The notes beneath the pieces are model-generated. The model was not told where the DNA came from. It was given only the letters and a program-made list of their open reading frames with translations, and did not search any database. 64,000 nucleotides of DNA from the NCBI RefSeq assembly GCF_000739915.1, contig NZ_BBJT01000006.1, positions 124,001-188,000 of the forward strand, written 5' to 3'. The position numbers and the translations under genes were made by a program. Below, piece by piece: positions 25,192 through 33,603 of the stretch (positions within the stretch are counted from its first letter, which is position 1; every line of letters begins with the position of its first letter). Origin of the DNA: Paenibacillus chitinolyticus NBRC 15660. GTDB lineage: Bacteria; Bacillota; Bacilli; Paenibacillales; NBRC-103111.

Positions 25192-26145
25192 TCACACGAG
25201 CAGACGCCCGTTTTCCAGAATCAGCTCGTCATCGATATACACGCGCGGTGAGAGCACCATGAGATCGATGTGGACGCCGGCCGCTACGGTTCCGCCAAAC
25301 GTATTGTTGCTCCCGAACGCCACATGGATCGTGCCGTACACCTTCTCGTCCTCAAGCACGACGCCGGTGATCCGGGCCTTGTCGTTCGTGCCGATGCCGA
25401 ACTCGCCCAGCAGCCGGCCGTCCCCGTCGCCGAGCACGGCAAGCAGAGCCTCGCCCTGCTCCCCGTCCGCTCCGACAAGGCGGCCGTTCTCCACGGTCAG
25501 CGTGAGCGGAGACGTCACTTTGCCGAGCCCAGCAATGGAACCGTCCACGAGCAGCGTGCCCGAAGCGCTCCCTTCCACCGGGGCGATATAACCTTCTCCC
25601 GAAGGGAGGTTGCCCGATTCGCCCGGATTCAGGTAGACGCCCGTGCTGGGCACGCCCGCTCTGCCCGCGATCGAGAAGGTGAGCGCCGTGTGCTCCTTCT
25701 CGATCTTAACCCGGCTCCCGGCGGTCAGCCGGGCGGTCACGCGCTCGGTCAGCTCGCGCACTTTGGCGTAGTCGGCCGAGATCGCCCCTTCACGGAACAT
25801 ATCTTCCGTGATGGTCGGCATGGTCGCCACGCGCGTGCCGCTGGCCGCCGCTTCCTTGCGCGCGCCCGTATGCGTCAGCGAGTGCTGCGTGAGGCAGACG
25901 GCCACATCCGCCTCGCGCATCGCCGCCGCAACCGGAGCAGGAGGCTCCTGGCCGGACTTCTCGCGGTGCTTCATGACGACGAGGGAGGCATCCGCCCCCA
26001 GCTCCAGTCCGGCCTGATGTACATGCTCGGCAAGTTCTTTCTTATAGTCGTCGGCCACAACGACAAGCAGCTCACCCGGCTTTACGCCAAGGCTCGACTG
26101 CAGCAGCGATTTGCTGATTTCGATTAAGGAACGGTCCATAGTCAT
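25192..26145 (-). CDS. aminopeptidase, M29/NicX-like fold
   Basis: 317 aa. The protein belongs to the group that includes M29 thermophilic aminopeptidases and NicX-type ring-cleavage dioxygenases: alpha/beta N-terminal domain (GELLVVVADDYKKELAEHV, ADASLVVMKHREKSG) and a C-terminal metal-site domain (LTFSIAGR, GYIAPVEGSASGTLLVDGS, GEFGIGTNDKA, GTIHVAFGSNNTFGG, GVHIDLMVL). Glu, His and Asp ligands in the last three segments support a metal enzyme. It is shorter than classic M29 peptidases (about 410 aa), so substrate and even reaction are uncertain. AAAGGAG is 9 bases before the ATG. Confidence 0.82.
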   Translation of the reverse strand: MTMDRSLIEISKSLLQSSLGVKPGELLVVVADDYKKELAEHVHQAGLELGADASLVVMKHREKSGQEPPAPVAAAMREADVAVCLTQHSLTHTGARKEAAASGTRVATMPTITEDMFREGAISADYAKVRELTERVTARLTAGSRVKIEKEHTALTFSIAGRAGVPSTGVYLNPGESGNLPSGEGYIAPVEGSASGTLLVDGSIAGLGKVTSPLTLTVENGRLVGADGEQGEALLAVLGDGDGRLLGEFGIGTNDKARITGVVLEDEKVYGTIHVAFGSNNTFGGTVAAGVHIDLMVLSPRVYIDDELILENGRLLV

Positions 26146-26266
26146 CGTTACAATCTCCTTTAAATCTTGCGGATTGCCCGGCCGTGCCGGGCTGACGGCT
26201 CCGGGTTTCTTGCGCTGCCGGGACGCCGCCAGCCTTACTGCCGACCCGAGCTGTCCTGCTATCGTA

Positions 26267-27379
26267 TCACGCCCGGCCTTCTTCCGTCATGTCCCGGGTC
26301 ATCCAGACCAGCTCGTGAACGGTCTGAAACCCTTTCTCCTCCAGCAGGCGGAGCAGATCCGTCCGGCTCGAAGGAATATGCGAAGCGCTGAACGAGACTT
26401 CCCCGTAACCGTCCAGGACCGCCTCCAACAGAGTCCTGAGCACAGTCTCGGGCTCCCGGTTGTCCGGCGAGGCTTCACACTGGTAAAGGGTGACGCCGGC
26501 AAGTTTGCCCGAAGCTTCGTAGACGCGCTTGTACAGGGCGTAGCCGGCCGGCTTGCCGTCTTGGAGCATAATCAGCGACTCTCCCGCCGTCAAACTGGCC
26601 CAGTGCACCTGCCAGGCACCCAGGGCCGGATAGAACGGCAGGAGACCGGCGTCTCTGGCAGTGCCGTGGCGCAGTGTGTACCGACCGGCGGCGGACTGGC
26701 TGCCATCCGCGTGTCCCGCTTCCGCTGCCGACAGAGCAGCATGCCCTCCCCGGCCTTCCTGAGACGCGTCCGCCTGCCGTGACGTCGCCGCTAAGCCGCC
26801 GGAGGCATTGGCAAGCCCGCCGGCGCGTACAGCCGCTGCATCCGGCAGTCCGCCGGTCTCTCCGGCCGCCGGAAGCAGCGCATCGCCCAAGGCTCCCCGG
26901 CTCTCGCCGGTCCCCTCTGCCGGACCGCCACCCGCAGCTCCGCCCGCTTTGCGGAGCACAAGCAGCGTGTCCCGGGTAACGTAGCCCACGCTTTCATAGA
27001 GAGCGATCGCCGGGACATTGCTCGCAAACGCTTCGATCGTAGCCGTATCGACGCCTTCTTTGCGGTAAATGTCCAGCGAGGCTTCGATCAGCTTACGGCC
27101 GACTCCTCGGCCCCTGTGCGCCGGAATGACTCCGGTGCCCCCGTTCCAGGAAATTTTTCTGGCCCCCGCCATACGGATGCCGTTCAAAACAAACCCGACC
27201 GGCTGTTCCCCGTCGAAAGCGACAATGGAATGCTGCGGCGATAATTGTTCGTATGCCTGTCTCGTCATAAAGGCATCCGGATTCGTAGTCATGTCGACTA
27301 AGTACCCGGAAAACCCGGCGTTCCATACCTGAACGGCCTGGTCTAAGGTACACTCGGATAATTTTCGGATCACAATCAT
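26267..27379 (-). CDS. two-part GNAT acetyltransferase with Ala/Gly-rich linker
   Basis: 370 aa. Residues 1-145 are a complete GNAT domain with the acetyl-CoA loop VIPAHRGRGVGRKLIEASL and the C-terminal FASNVPAIALYESVGY. Residues of about 150-250 form a low-complexity Ala/Gly linker (AGGAAGGGPAEGTGE and similar). The remainder (RYTLRHGTARDAGLLPFYP to the end) resembles a second, degenerate GNAT lacking the Q/R-x-x-G-x-G/A loop. ATG 27379 follows GGAAGGG by 5 bases. The frame is open further upstream, but those residues overlap the promoter region. Substrate unknown. Confidence 0.85.
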   Translation of the reverse strand: MIVIRKLSECTLDQAVQVWNAGFSGYLVDMTTNPDAFMTRQAYEQLSPQHSIVAFDGEQPVGFVLNGIRMAGARKISWNGGTGVIPAHRGRGVGRKLIEASLDIYRKEGVDTATIEAFASNVPAIALYESVGYVTRDTLLVLRKAGGAAGGGPAEGTGESRGALGDALLPAAGETGGLPDAAAVRAGGLANASGGLAATSRQADASQEGRGGHAALSAAEAGHADGSQSAAGRYTLRHGTARDAGLLPFYPALGAWQVHWASLTAGESLIMLQDGKPAGYALYKRVYEASGKLAGVTLYQCEASPDNREPETVLRTLLEAVLDGYGEVSFSASHIPSSRTDLLRLLEEKGFQTVHELVWMTRDMTEEGRA

Positions 27380-27556
27380 CTGTCCCTTCCTCCTCTTCCC
27401 TATGTATACCGCTAGTATACCACTCGAAATAACCCAGTAAAAACCAGTTTTGACCCGTTTCTTCCTACGGAGAAACCGTGCTTTTGCGTTCAAAAGTACT
27501 AGCTTTGTCCCGGCGGAAAGCCGCAAAGGTCCTGAAAAGTTCCGCCTTGGGCAGGT

Positions 27557-27585
27557 TTGTGGAAAAAAACGGTTCGTCATATAAT
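27557..27585 (+). promoter_or_regulatory. promoter of the TIGR01777 gene
   Basis: -35 TTGTGG (27557-27562), 17-base spacer, -10 TATAAT (27580-27585), 29 bases before the start codon. Confidence 0.7.
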
Positions 27586-27614
27586 GGAAGTTAGAGAGAG
27601 GGAGGAGAGAGCTC

Positions 27615-28520
27615 ATGCGAATTGCCATCAGCGGAGGAACCGGGTTTATCGGCGGACATCTTATCGCCCATTTCAAAAAGCGGGGAGATGAACTTATTCT
27701 CATTTCCCGTTCGGCTTCCGGACATGCTTATGCGGGCGTCCAAACCGTAACTTGGTCGGAGATTGAGCACAGTCCCCGGTATCTTGAAGGTATAGACGCC
27801 TGGATCAATCTGGCCGGCTCCACCATTAATCAGCGCTGGAGCGAAACCGCCAAGCGCCAAATCCTATCTTCCCGACTGAAAACGACGGCGGCTGTCGCCT
27901 CAGCCCTAAAGGCGCTTCAAAACAAGCCCCCGGTGGTCGTAAACGCTTCGGCTATGGCGATTTACGGCACATCCGAAACTCATACATACGATGAATTCAG
28001 TCCCGCCCGTGCCGACGATTTCCTGGCTGAAGTCGTGAAGGAATGGGAGGAAGCCGCCGACCGGATTCCCGCGGAACGGATCGTCAAAATCCGTACGGGT
28101 CTCGTGCTCGGAACCGACGGCGGTGCCTTCCCCAAAATGGCTCTTCCGTTCAAATTCGGCGCGGGAGGCCGGATCGGCAGCGGAAGCCAGTGGATGTCCT
28201 GGATCCATATCGGGGATATGGTCGCTTTGATCGATGCCTGTATCCGCAATGAAGATATATCCGGTCCCGTGAACGCGACCGCCCCTCATCCGGTCCGCAA
28301 CCGGGAATTCGCCCAGACACTGGGCAGCGTGCTCCGGCGGCCCCATGCCCTGCCGGTCCCCGCCTTCGCTTTAAAGCTTGTCCTGGGGGAGCTCTCCATG
28401 CTTCTGCTGGAAGGACAGCGTGTTCTTCCCCGCAAGCTCCTGGAGCATGAGTTCCAGTTCCGTTATCCGACGCTGGAAGAAGCGCTTCTGGACCTGACCG
28501 GCGCCGAAAGGCCCGCTTGA
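27615..28520 (+). CDS. TIGR01777 family NAD-dependent epimerase-like protein
   Basis: 301 aa. The N-terminal nucleotide-binding loop ISGGTGFIGGHL and the family motif AWINLAGSTINQRWSE mark the SDR-like YfcH/TIGR01777 group. VVNASAMAIYGTSE and WEEAADRI follow, and the C-terminus has the DUF1731-like domain (LPVPAFALKLVLGELSMLLLEGQRVLP). Related to nucleoside-sugar epimerases, but the true substrate is unknown; in Bacillus the relative is YfhF. GGGAGGAG precedes the ATG. Convergent with the DUF1450 gene across a hairpin. Confidence 0.92.
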   Translation: MRIAISGGTGFIGGHLIAHFKKRGDELILISRSASGHAYAGVQTVTWSEIEHSPRYLEGIDAWINLAGSTINQRWSETAKRQILSSRLKTTAAVASALKALQNKPPVVVNASAMAIYGTSETHTYDEFSPARADDFLAEVVKEWEEAADRIPAERIVKIRTGLVLGTDGGAFPKMALPFKFGAGGRIGSGSQWMSWIHIGDMVALIDACIRNEDISGPVNATAPHPVRNREFAQTLGSVLRRPHALPVPAFALKLVLGELSMLLLEGQRVLPRKLLEHEFQFRYPTLEEALLDLTGAERPA

Positions 28521-28547
28521 ACAACCGGAAGCGGGTCTTTCGGCCAA

Positions 28548-28580
28548 ATAAAAACGGCCCGGTTCCCCGGGCCGTTTCTT
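28548..28580. terminator. bidirectional terminator
   Basis: AAACGGCCCGG (28552-28562) pairs with CCGGGCCGTTT (28567-28577), with a 4-base loop and A/T flanks on both sides. Confidence 0.92.
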
Positions 28581-28583
28581 CGG

Positions 28584-28805
28584 CTACTTCAAAAACTTCT
28601 TCGCGTGCTCGATTGCTTCGTCTTCGGTCGGCGCTTTGATATAACGGCCGTTAATAAAAACGAATGCGTAGCGGGCGCAAGGACCGCAGTATGATTTGCA
28701 GCCGACTTTAACTTCGGCATCCGATGCAAGCTTCTGAAGCTTAGGCAGCGCCGTTTTCACCCGCATATGCTTGCATTTATCGCAAATCCGGATATCATTA
28801 GCCAT
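28584..28805 (-). CDS. DUF1450 (YuzB-like) small Cys-rich protein
   Basis: 73 aa. It contains an N-terminal CDKC pair and a [21 protein letters not shown] segment, the DUF1450 arrangement, which resembles a thioredoxin-like [2Fe-2S] ferredoxin fold. Function is not established. Start and the HesB-like stop share one base (TAATG on the minus strand), so translation is coupled. Both cysteine clusters are intact, so metal or Fe-S binding is a reasonable inference. Confidence 0.88.
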   Translation of the reverse strand: MANDIRICDKCKHMRVKTALPKLQKLASDAEVKVGCKSYCGPCARYAFVFINGRYIKAPTEDEAIEHAKKFLK

Positions 28806-29107
28806 TAATGATCCCCGTGATTGCCCTTGCTCGGATTCGTAATCATGAATCCTTCTTGCGGAATGTAGAAGTAATCGATCCGGATGCCGTCGAGCAGCGG
28901 CTCATCTTTCTCCAGCAGGACGTCAATATCCTTATCGGTAGAAACGACTACATCATTATCCGTTTGTGTATCGAGACCAAGCGCGTAGTGAGCGTGATCG
29001 CCGTGGTTGTGGCTTACCTGGACGCGGACCAGAAGACCCTTGTTCTCTTCTTTCTCCAGTTCGAGTTTCAAAACTTTAGCTGCGTTGCGCGTAATTTTGA
29101 CGTTCAT
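28805..29107 (-). CDS. HesB/IscA-like protein lacking the cluster cysteines (YneR-like)
   Basis: 100 aa. The HesB fold is recognisable: [18 protein letters not shown], then [15 protein letters not shown] and a C-terminal [16 protein letters not shown] matching the D-Y-x-x-x-x-G-F-x-I-x-N-P ending of IscA-type proteins. All three Fe-S ligand cysteines (C, and C-x-C near the end) are absent; the protein has no cysteine. Instead there are His-rich stretches, [10 protein letters not shown] and GNHGDH at the C-terminus. Bacillus YneR is a similar cysteine-poor HesB-like protein. AGGAG is 12 bases before ATG. First gene of a coupled pair with DUF1450. Confidence 0.85.
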   Translation of the reverse strand: MNVKITRNAAKVLKLELEKEENKGLLVRVQVSHNHGDHAHYALGLDTQTDNDVVVSTDKDIDVLLEKDEPLLDGIRIDYFYIPQEGFMITNPSKGNHGDH

Positions 29108-29215
29108 AGTGTAGTCACATCTCCTGAAAAGTTATCATTCTTTCTTTTAATCTTTATTGTAAAGAAAGCTTCGCCTGAAATCAACAAGAAGTCACAGTCC
29201 GGAGGAGGCAAAGCC

Positions 29216-29650
29216 GTGACAATTCGCGGTATCAACCATTTACTAGTTTCCGTTTCCGATCTGGAGCGCTCGATCCGTTTCTACCGGGAGGTGCTAGGCG
29301 CCAGACTGCTGGTGAAAGGGCGTTCCCTTGCCTACTTCGACCTGGGAGGCCTATGGCTGGCCTTGAACACCGAGCGCGAGATTCCGCGCAATGAGATCCG
29401 CCAGTCCTATACGCATCTCGCTTTTACGGTGGACGAGAAGGATCTGCCCGCCCTCGAAGCGAAGCTTGCCGCCTGCGGGGCTCTTCTACCGGGACGGGAG
29501 CGGGACAGCCGGGACAAAAGCTCGCTCTATTTCGAAGACCCCGACGGGCACAAGTTCGAATTTCACACCGGCACGCTTCAGGACAGGCTGGACTATTACC
29601 GGGAGGACAAAGGGCACATGCGGTTTTTCGACGATCCGATGGTGGAGTAA
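29216..29650 (+). CDS. fosB: metallothiol transferase FosB (fosfomycin resistance)
   Basis: 144 aa glyoxalase/dioxygenase-superfamily enzyme that opens the epoxide of fosfomycin with bacillithiol (or L-cysteine), using Mn2+ or Mg2+. Metal ligands are in place: His8 (GINHLL), His67 (SYTHLAF) and Glu115 (KFEFH). The family signatures [25 protein letters not shown] and [18 protein letters not shown] match FosB closely, and the length is within a few residues. The start is GTG at 29216, behind GGAGGAGG (29201-29208). It stands alone, with no mobile element near it, so it looks intrinsic. Confidence 0.95.
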   Translation: MTIRGINHLLVSVSDLERSIRFYREVLGARLLVKGRSLAYFDLGGLWLALNTEREIPRNEIRQSYTHLAFTVDEKDLPALEAKLAACGALLPGRERDSRDKSSLYFEDPDGHKFEFHTGTLQDRLDYYREDKGHMRFFDDPMVE

Positions 29651-29969
29651 AGGCTGCAATAAGAGGGAATTCGCACCGTTTGCGGATTCCCTGGCATCGG
29701 CGCCGCGCCGCATGACGGACGGCAGCATAATCTGAACCTGGAGCAGAGAAAATCCGGCCCAGGCCATTTGAATTTTACCCGGTTATTTTATACTATGGAA
29801 TTTGGGCTTTCTTACGGGCTTTGGAAAGCTTTTTAAGCTACGCCGACCTTTATCGGGATGCCAATCGCGCGCAGCGGCGTCTTTTTTTGACCCGAACGAA
29901 ACTAGAAGCTGCCGAAAGGTCATACTGATGAAATATACAAATAATTCGGCAGAGGAGATGTACGCTCTT

Positions 29970-30716
29970 ATGGTAACGATTAAGACCAAAGACGAAATCG
30001 AAAAAATGCACCGCGCAGGTAAATTGCTGGCGGCATGTCATCGCGAAATCGCAAAAATGATCCGTCCGGGTGTAACCACCTGGGAAATCGACCAGTTCAC
30101 GGAACAATTTCTGCGCGAGAACGGCGCTACCCCGGAACAGAAAGGGTACAAAGGCTACCAGTACGCAACCTGCGCCTCCTTGAACGATGTCATCTGCCAC
30201 GGTTTTCCGAAGAAAGAGCCGCTGAATAACGGGGATATCGTCACCATCGATATGGTCGTCAATCTGGACGGCTGGCTCGCGGACTCCGCATGGTCCTATG
30301 CGGTCGGCACGGTTTCCGAGGAAGCGGGCAATCTGCTTGAGACGACGAAGGAATCGCTGTACAAAGGGATCGAGCAAGCCGTCATCGGCAACCGGATCGG
30401 CGATATCGCGCATGCGATTCAAGTCTTCGCGGAAGAACGCGGCTACTCGGTCGTCCGCGATTTCACGGGCCACGGAATCGGCCAGAAGATGCACGAGGAG
30501 CCGCAGGTGCCCCACTACGGCCCGGCCGGCCGCGGTACGAGGCTCAAGGACGGCATGGTGCTGACGATCGAGCCGATGCTCAATACGGGCATGTACTTCG
30601 CCACCGTGGATCTCGACGGCTGGACCGCCCGTACGGTGGACGGAAGCCTGTCCGCCCAGTATGAGCACACCATCGCCATCACGCAGGACGGACCGCTCAT
30701 TCTCACTGCGCAGTAA
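29970..30716 (+). CDS. map: methionine aminopeptidase, type I
   Basis: 248 aa, the standard length. Removes initiator Met from nascent proteins. The five metal ligands are seen in context: VTIDMVV, LADSAWS, GHGIGQKMHEEPQVPHYG, LTIEPML and QYEHTIAIT. The start at 29970 is picked from GAGGAG (29953-29958) and the usual MVTIKTKDEIEKM beginning. An in-frame ATG at 29958 would add four residues. It is not in the ribosomal protein cluster, so a second map copy may exist elsewhere, as is common in Bacillales. Confidence 0.95.
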   Translation: MVTIKTKDEIEKMHRAGKLLAACHREIAKMIRPGVTTWEIDQFTEQFLRENGATPEQKGYKGYQYATCASLNDVICHGFPKKEPLNNGDIVTIDMVVNLDGWLADSAWSYAVGTVSEEAGNLLETTKESLYKGIEQAVIGNRIGDIAHAIQVFAEERGYSVVRDFTGHGIGQKMHEEPQVPHYGPAGRGTRLKDGMVLTIEPMLNTGMYFATVDLDGWTARTVDGSLSAQYEHTIAITQDGPLILTAQ

Positions 30717-30892
30717 CCGCGGTTCCCCTGCAGCCGGGAGGCTGACGGGCAGCATGCCTGAAGCTTGCGACCGTCCGTCCCCGGTTATTTTATACCTACA
30801 TAACCTGCCAAAGCATGGCAAACCTGCCCGGCAACTACCCAGTCATCCCCCACACGTCCTGCCAGCGGCCATAACGATTACGGAGGAATGCT

Positions 30893-31999
30893 ATGATATC
30901 GTTTTACAAACGGTACTACAAAACCATCCTGGACATTGGGCTGATCGTCCTCACCGTTTTTCTGTTCATGAAATTGTTCAGCTTTATTTACGCGATCGCC
31001 ACGCCGATCTTCTGGGCCTTCATCATTTTTGCCATGATCGAGCCTCTCGCCCGCTTCCTTCATCGCAGAGGACTCAAAAAAATGCTCGCGACGACAATTT
31101 CGACGCTTCTGTTCGTTCTGATCATCCTGGCCGTCTTCACCGGAGCGGGATTTCTGTTTACGAGCCAGATCGACAATCTGGTAACGGTGCTCCCCAAGTA
31201 TACCCAGATGCTTCAGGAGCAAATTACAAAACGCACGATCGATCTGCAAAACAGTATCGAGGCGCTGCCTCCCGATGTAATCGAGAAATCCAGGGAAATC
31301 GCCAACCAGATGGCGACGAAAGCCACAAGCTTCGCCACGAATTTCCTGAAAAGCCTGCTTAACTTCCTGACCAGCGGCGTCATGGGACTCGTTACTTCTT
31401 TTTCTACTTTTATGCTGAATTTTGTAGCTGGCGTCATTCTGGCCTTCTTCCTTTCTCTTGAAATCGACTGGTGGAAAAAGAACGCCCGCGAAAAGACGCC
31501 CAAAACGTTCCGTAAAGCGTTCGATTTTCTTCGCGAGAACGTAATCAAGGGCATCGTGAGCTACCTGAAATCCCAGCTCATTCTCATTTCCATCACGTTC
31601 GTCATGGTGCTGGTCTCGCTCATGATTCTTGGCGTCAACAACGCCTTTACGATTTCGCTGCTGGCCGCTTTCTTCGATGTGCTGCCGCTGCTCGGCGTCT
31701 CGACCTTATTCGTGCCGTGGATCGTGTACCACTTCATCGCGGGAAGCACGATGATGGGCATCTGGCTGACCGTCGTGCTGGCCGTAGTCGTTCTCGTCCG
31801 GCAGGTGCTGGAGCCCAAGATTACGGGCGAGTCGCTCGGAGTATCCGCTTTTACGATGCTGTCCTTTATGATCATCTCGCTGTCCCTTTTCGGGGTCGCC
31901 GGCGTTATTCTTTCCCCGATTCTGATTATTCTGATCAAAGCGCTCTACGACCAGGGCTATCTGCGTAAGTGGATCCGTTCCCCCGAGGATGAATATTGA
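30893..31999 (+). CDS. AI-2E family transporter (YtvI/PF01594 type)
   Basis: 368 aa membrane protein. Helices near residues 12-32 and 34-54 flank PIFWAFIIFAMIEPLARFLHRRG. A long amphipathic cytoplasmic or extracellular stretch (residues ~90-150) follows, and then the conserved C-terminal block with GIVSYLKSQLILISITF, LLAAFFDVLPLLGVSTLFVPW and the final helices. Originally linked to autoinducer-2 export (TqsA); other members are Na+/H+ or lipid-related, so substrate is uncertain. CGGAGGA is 6 bases before the ATG. Monocistronic. Confidence 0.9.
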   Translation: MISFYKRYYKTILDIGLIVLTVFLFMKLFSFIYAIATPIFWAFIIFAMIEPLARFLHRRGLKKMLATTISTLLFVLIILAVFTGAGFLFTSQIDNLVTVLPKYTQMLQEQITKRTIDLQNSIEALPPDVIEKSREIANQMATKATSFATNFLKSLLNFLTSGVMGLVTSFSTFMLNFVAGVILAFFLSLEIDWWKKNAREKTPKTFRKAFDFLRENVIKGIVSYLKSQLILISITFVMVLVSLMILGVNNAFTISLLAAFFDVLPLLGVSTLFVPWIVYHFIAGSTMMGIWLTVVLAVVVLVRQVLEPKITGESLGVSAFTMLSFMIISLSLFGVAGVILSPILIILIKALYDQGYLRKWIRSPEDEY

Positions 32000-32027
32000 C
32001 CTTGCCCTTATAGACAAGCTTTAAGAA

Positions 32028-32056
32028 GAAAGAGGCCCCGGCGGCCTCTTTTTTTG
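32028..32056 (+). terminator. terminator after the AI-2E gene
   Basis: AGAGGCC (32031-32037) pairs with GGCCTCT (32043-32049), then TTTTTTTG. Confidence 0.88.
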
Positions 32057-32074
32057 TCTAGGCGCGAACAGCCG

Positions 32075-32083
32075 TGATATACT
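32075..32083 (+). promoter_or_regulatory. extended -10 promoter of lepB
   Basis: TGATATACT, 53 bases before the lepB start. Confidence 0.55.
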
Positions 32084-32135
32084 GAATCCATGAGAAACTT
32101 GAGAGATTTGTAAACCGGAAGGCAGGGAACTTGCG

Positions 32136-32690
32136 ATGAATAAAGTGGCAAAAGAAATTGGAGGCTGGGCGCTTTCCCTCGGAATCGCGTTCGTCATTGC
32201 ACTGGTAATCGGAATCTTCGGTATTCAGCCGACCAAGGTGCTGGGCCATTCGATGGACCCGACTTTATCCGACCAGGAACGTATTTACGTATCCAAATTA
32301 TCGCATACGCTGGGCTACGAGCCGGATTACGGGGACATCGTCATTATCGACAGCCGCGTAAACCGGGAGCGTACGCTTAAGGACGACATCATGGAGCATC
32401 CGCTGTTTTCTCTCTTGAGCGGTAAAGTGGACGATAACCTGTACGTCAAACGCATCATCGGCAAAGCGGGCGATAAGCTCCAGTTCAAAGACAACAAAGT
32501 GTACCGCAACGGGCAGCCTTTGGATGAGCCCTACCTCAACGAAACGATGCTGTATCAATCCGACGAGGAAATCACCGTTCCCGCGGGTCACGTGTTCGTA
32601 ATGGGAGACAACCGCAACAACAGCAAAGACAGCCGCGATATCGGACCCGTTCCGCTGGATCACGTGCTGGGCATCAAGATCAACGGTTAG
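32136..32690 (+). CDS. lepB: signal peptidase I
   Basis: 184 aa, the short Gram-positive (SipS-like) form with one N-terminal TM (LSLGIAFVIALVIGIFGI). The catalytic serine is Ser39 in GHSMDPTL and the general base Lys105 in YVKRIIGKAGD. GHVFVMGDNRNNSKDSRDIG is box E. It removes signal peptides from exported preproteins at the outer face of the membrane. There is an insertion of about 15 residues (ERTLKDDIMEHPLFSLLS) before the lysine region. Bacillales usually carry several paralogues. Own promoter and terminator. Confidence 0.96.
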   Translation: MNKVAKEIGGWALSLGIAFVIALVIGIFGIQPTKVLGHSMDPTLSDQERIYVSKLSHTLGYEPDYGDIVIIDSRVNRERTLKDDIMEHPLFSLLSGKVDDNLYVKRIIGKAGDKLQFKDNKVYRNGQPLDEPYLNETMLYQSDEEITVPAGHVFVMGDNRNNSKDSRDIGPVPLDHVLGIKING

Positions 32691-32704
32691 ATCAGTTTGC
32701 TCGC

Positions 32705-32748
32705 TAAAAAACAGAGATTTCCGGCTGTCCGGAAGCTCTGTTTTTTTC
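32705..32748 (+). terminator. terminator after lepB
   Basis: ACAGAG and CTCTGT arms with an inner TTCCGG/CCGGAA hairpin, then TTTTTTTCC. Confidence 0.9.
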
Positions 32749-32769
32749 CTTTTTTTGATGCGCGGCCTA

Positions 32770-32798
32770 TTGAGTGACCTTACATCATGTGTTATATT
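32770..32798 (+). promoter_or_regulatory. promoter of the 59-aa protein gene
   Basis: -35 TTGAGT (32770-32775), 17-base spacer, -10 TATATT (32793-32798). Confidence 0.65.
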
Positions 32799-32902
32799 AA
32801 AAAGGCGGAGCAGGAAGACTTTCCGCCTCTCACCCGCAACATTCATTGCTTCCGACACCGAACAGTCGCACCCCTAATCTTGATTGACAAGGAGTGAAGA
32901 AC

Positions 32903-33082
32903 ATGGATGCCAATCTGCACATTCCCCAAGGGGACGATACGATTCTTGTTGAAATGACCGTTAAGGAAGCCATGGCGCTCTCCGGACAAAAGTTTCACTC
33001 GGACCACAAGGTGGAAACCGAGGCCATCAAGAAAGTCAAAAAGAGCCTGGAGAACCGTCTGATCTCGGGCGTTTCGCAATAA
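32903..33082 (+). CDS. small uncharacterised protein, 59 aa
   Basis: ATG 32903 lies 8 bases after AAGGAG. A short strand-rich start (DANLHIPQGDDTILVEMTV) is followed by one basic helix (TEAIKKVKKSLENRLI). The layout, a beta-hairpin then an amphipathic helix, would suit a small dimeric protein. No cysteine, no TM, no family recognised. A good sigma-A promoter 105 bases upstream supports it as a real gene. Confidence 0.72.
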   Translation: MDANLHIPQGDDTILVEMTVKEAMALSGQKFHSDHKVETEAIKKVKKSLENRLISGVSQ

Positions 33083-33277
33083 ACCTTTTTTTAAAAGCCA
33101 ACCTTGAAAAGGGTTACATACCCGGTTCAGGGTCTTTTTATATGGATTCGTAAGGGCGCCGCAAGAAAAGGGCTTGGAAATCTGGAGAACCGTATAGAAA
33201 ACCCGCCGCGCCGCATACTAAGCATCGTGAACGTGCTTCAGTCTTGATCAGCCCGACCGGACAGGGGGTGAACCTCA

Positions 33278-33364
33278 GTGTCAAACAAACAACAGGGCCA
33301 CGCTCGGCAAAACACGACGACCCGCACTTCCGATCGCAAGAACGGCAACGGCAAAAGCAAATAA
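33278..33364 (+). CDS. tiny basic protein, 28 aa
   Basis: GTG at 33278 follows AGGGGGTGA by 6 bases. The product is extremely polar (MSNKQQGHARQNTTTR, ending NGNGKSK), Lys/Arg/Asn/Gln-rich, with no hydrophobic residue to form a core. The composition recalls minor small acid-soluble or coat-associated spore proteins of Bacillus, but there is no sequence match I can claim. The ribosome binding site and position just before another small gene are the evidence for it. Confidence 0.5.
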   Translation: MSNKQQGHARQNTTTRTSDRKNGNGKSK

Positions 33365-33399
33365 GTCATTTCATCCTTGAAACAGGGAGGCAGCGACCG

Positions 33400-33603
33400 A
33401 TGATTGAGAATCTCGAAAGCAATTACGATTGCGCCCACGCGGGTCTGGACCTGCACCAGTTGAAGGAAGAGCTGAACGACCTGAGAATCAGCATGATTCC
33501 GGGCTCTCTCGTGCATAACGAGAAAGTGAACCGTCTGGAGAACCAGATCCGGTTTATCGAGAACAAGTGCTCCATACACCATGGAGACTCCGGTTCCCTG
33601 TAA
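33400..33603 (+). CDS. small uncharacterised protein, 67 aa
   Basis: ATG 33400 follows GGGAGG by 9 bases. Mostly helical and acidic (LDLHQLKEELNDLRISM, LVHNEKVNRLENQIRFIE), with two cysteines (YDCAHAG near the start and NKCSIHHG near the end), each close to a His. That could bind a metal or form a disulfide. It sits 35 bases after the 28-aa gene and is probably co-transcribed with it. The following 249 bases to 33852 show no gene or clear signal. Confidence 0.68.
   Translation: MIENLESNYDCAHAGLDLHQLKEELNDLRISMIPGSLVHNEKVNRLENQIRFIENKCSIHHGDSGSL

Noticed and set aside
29802-29969. 56-residue N-terminal extension of methionine aminopeptidase
   Set aside because: The extension is unlike the family; the 248-residue form with GAGGAG upstream has the normal length.
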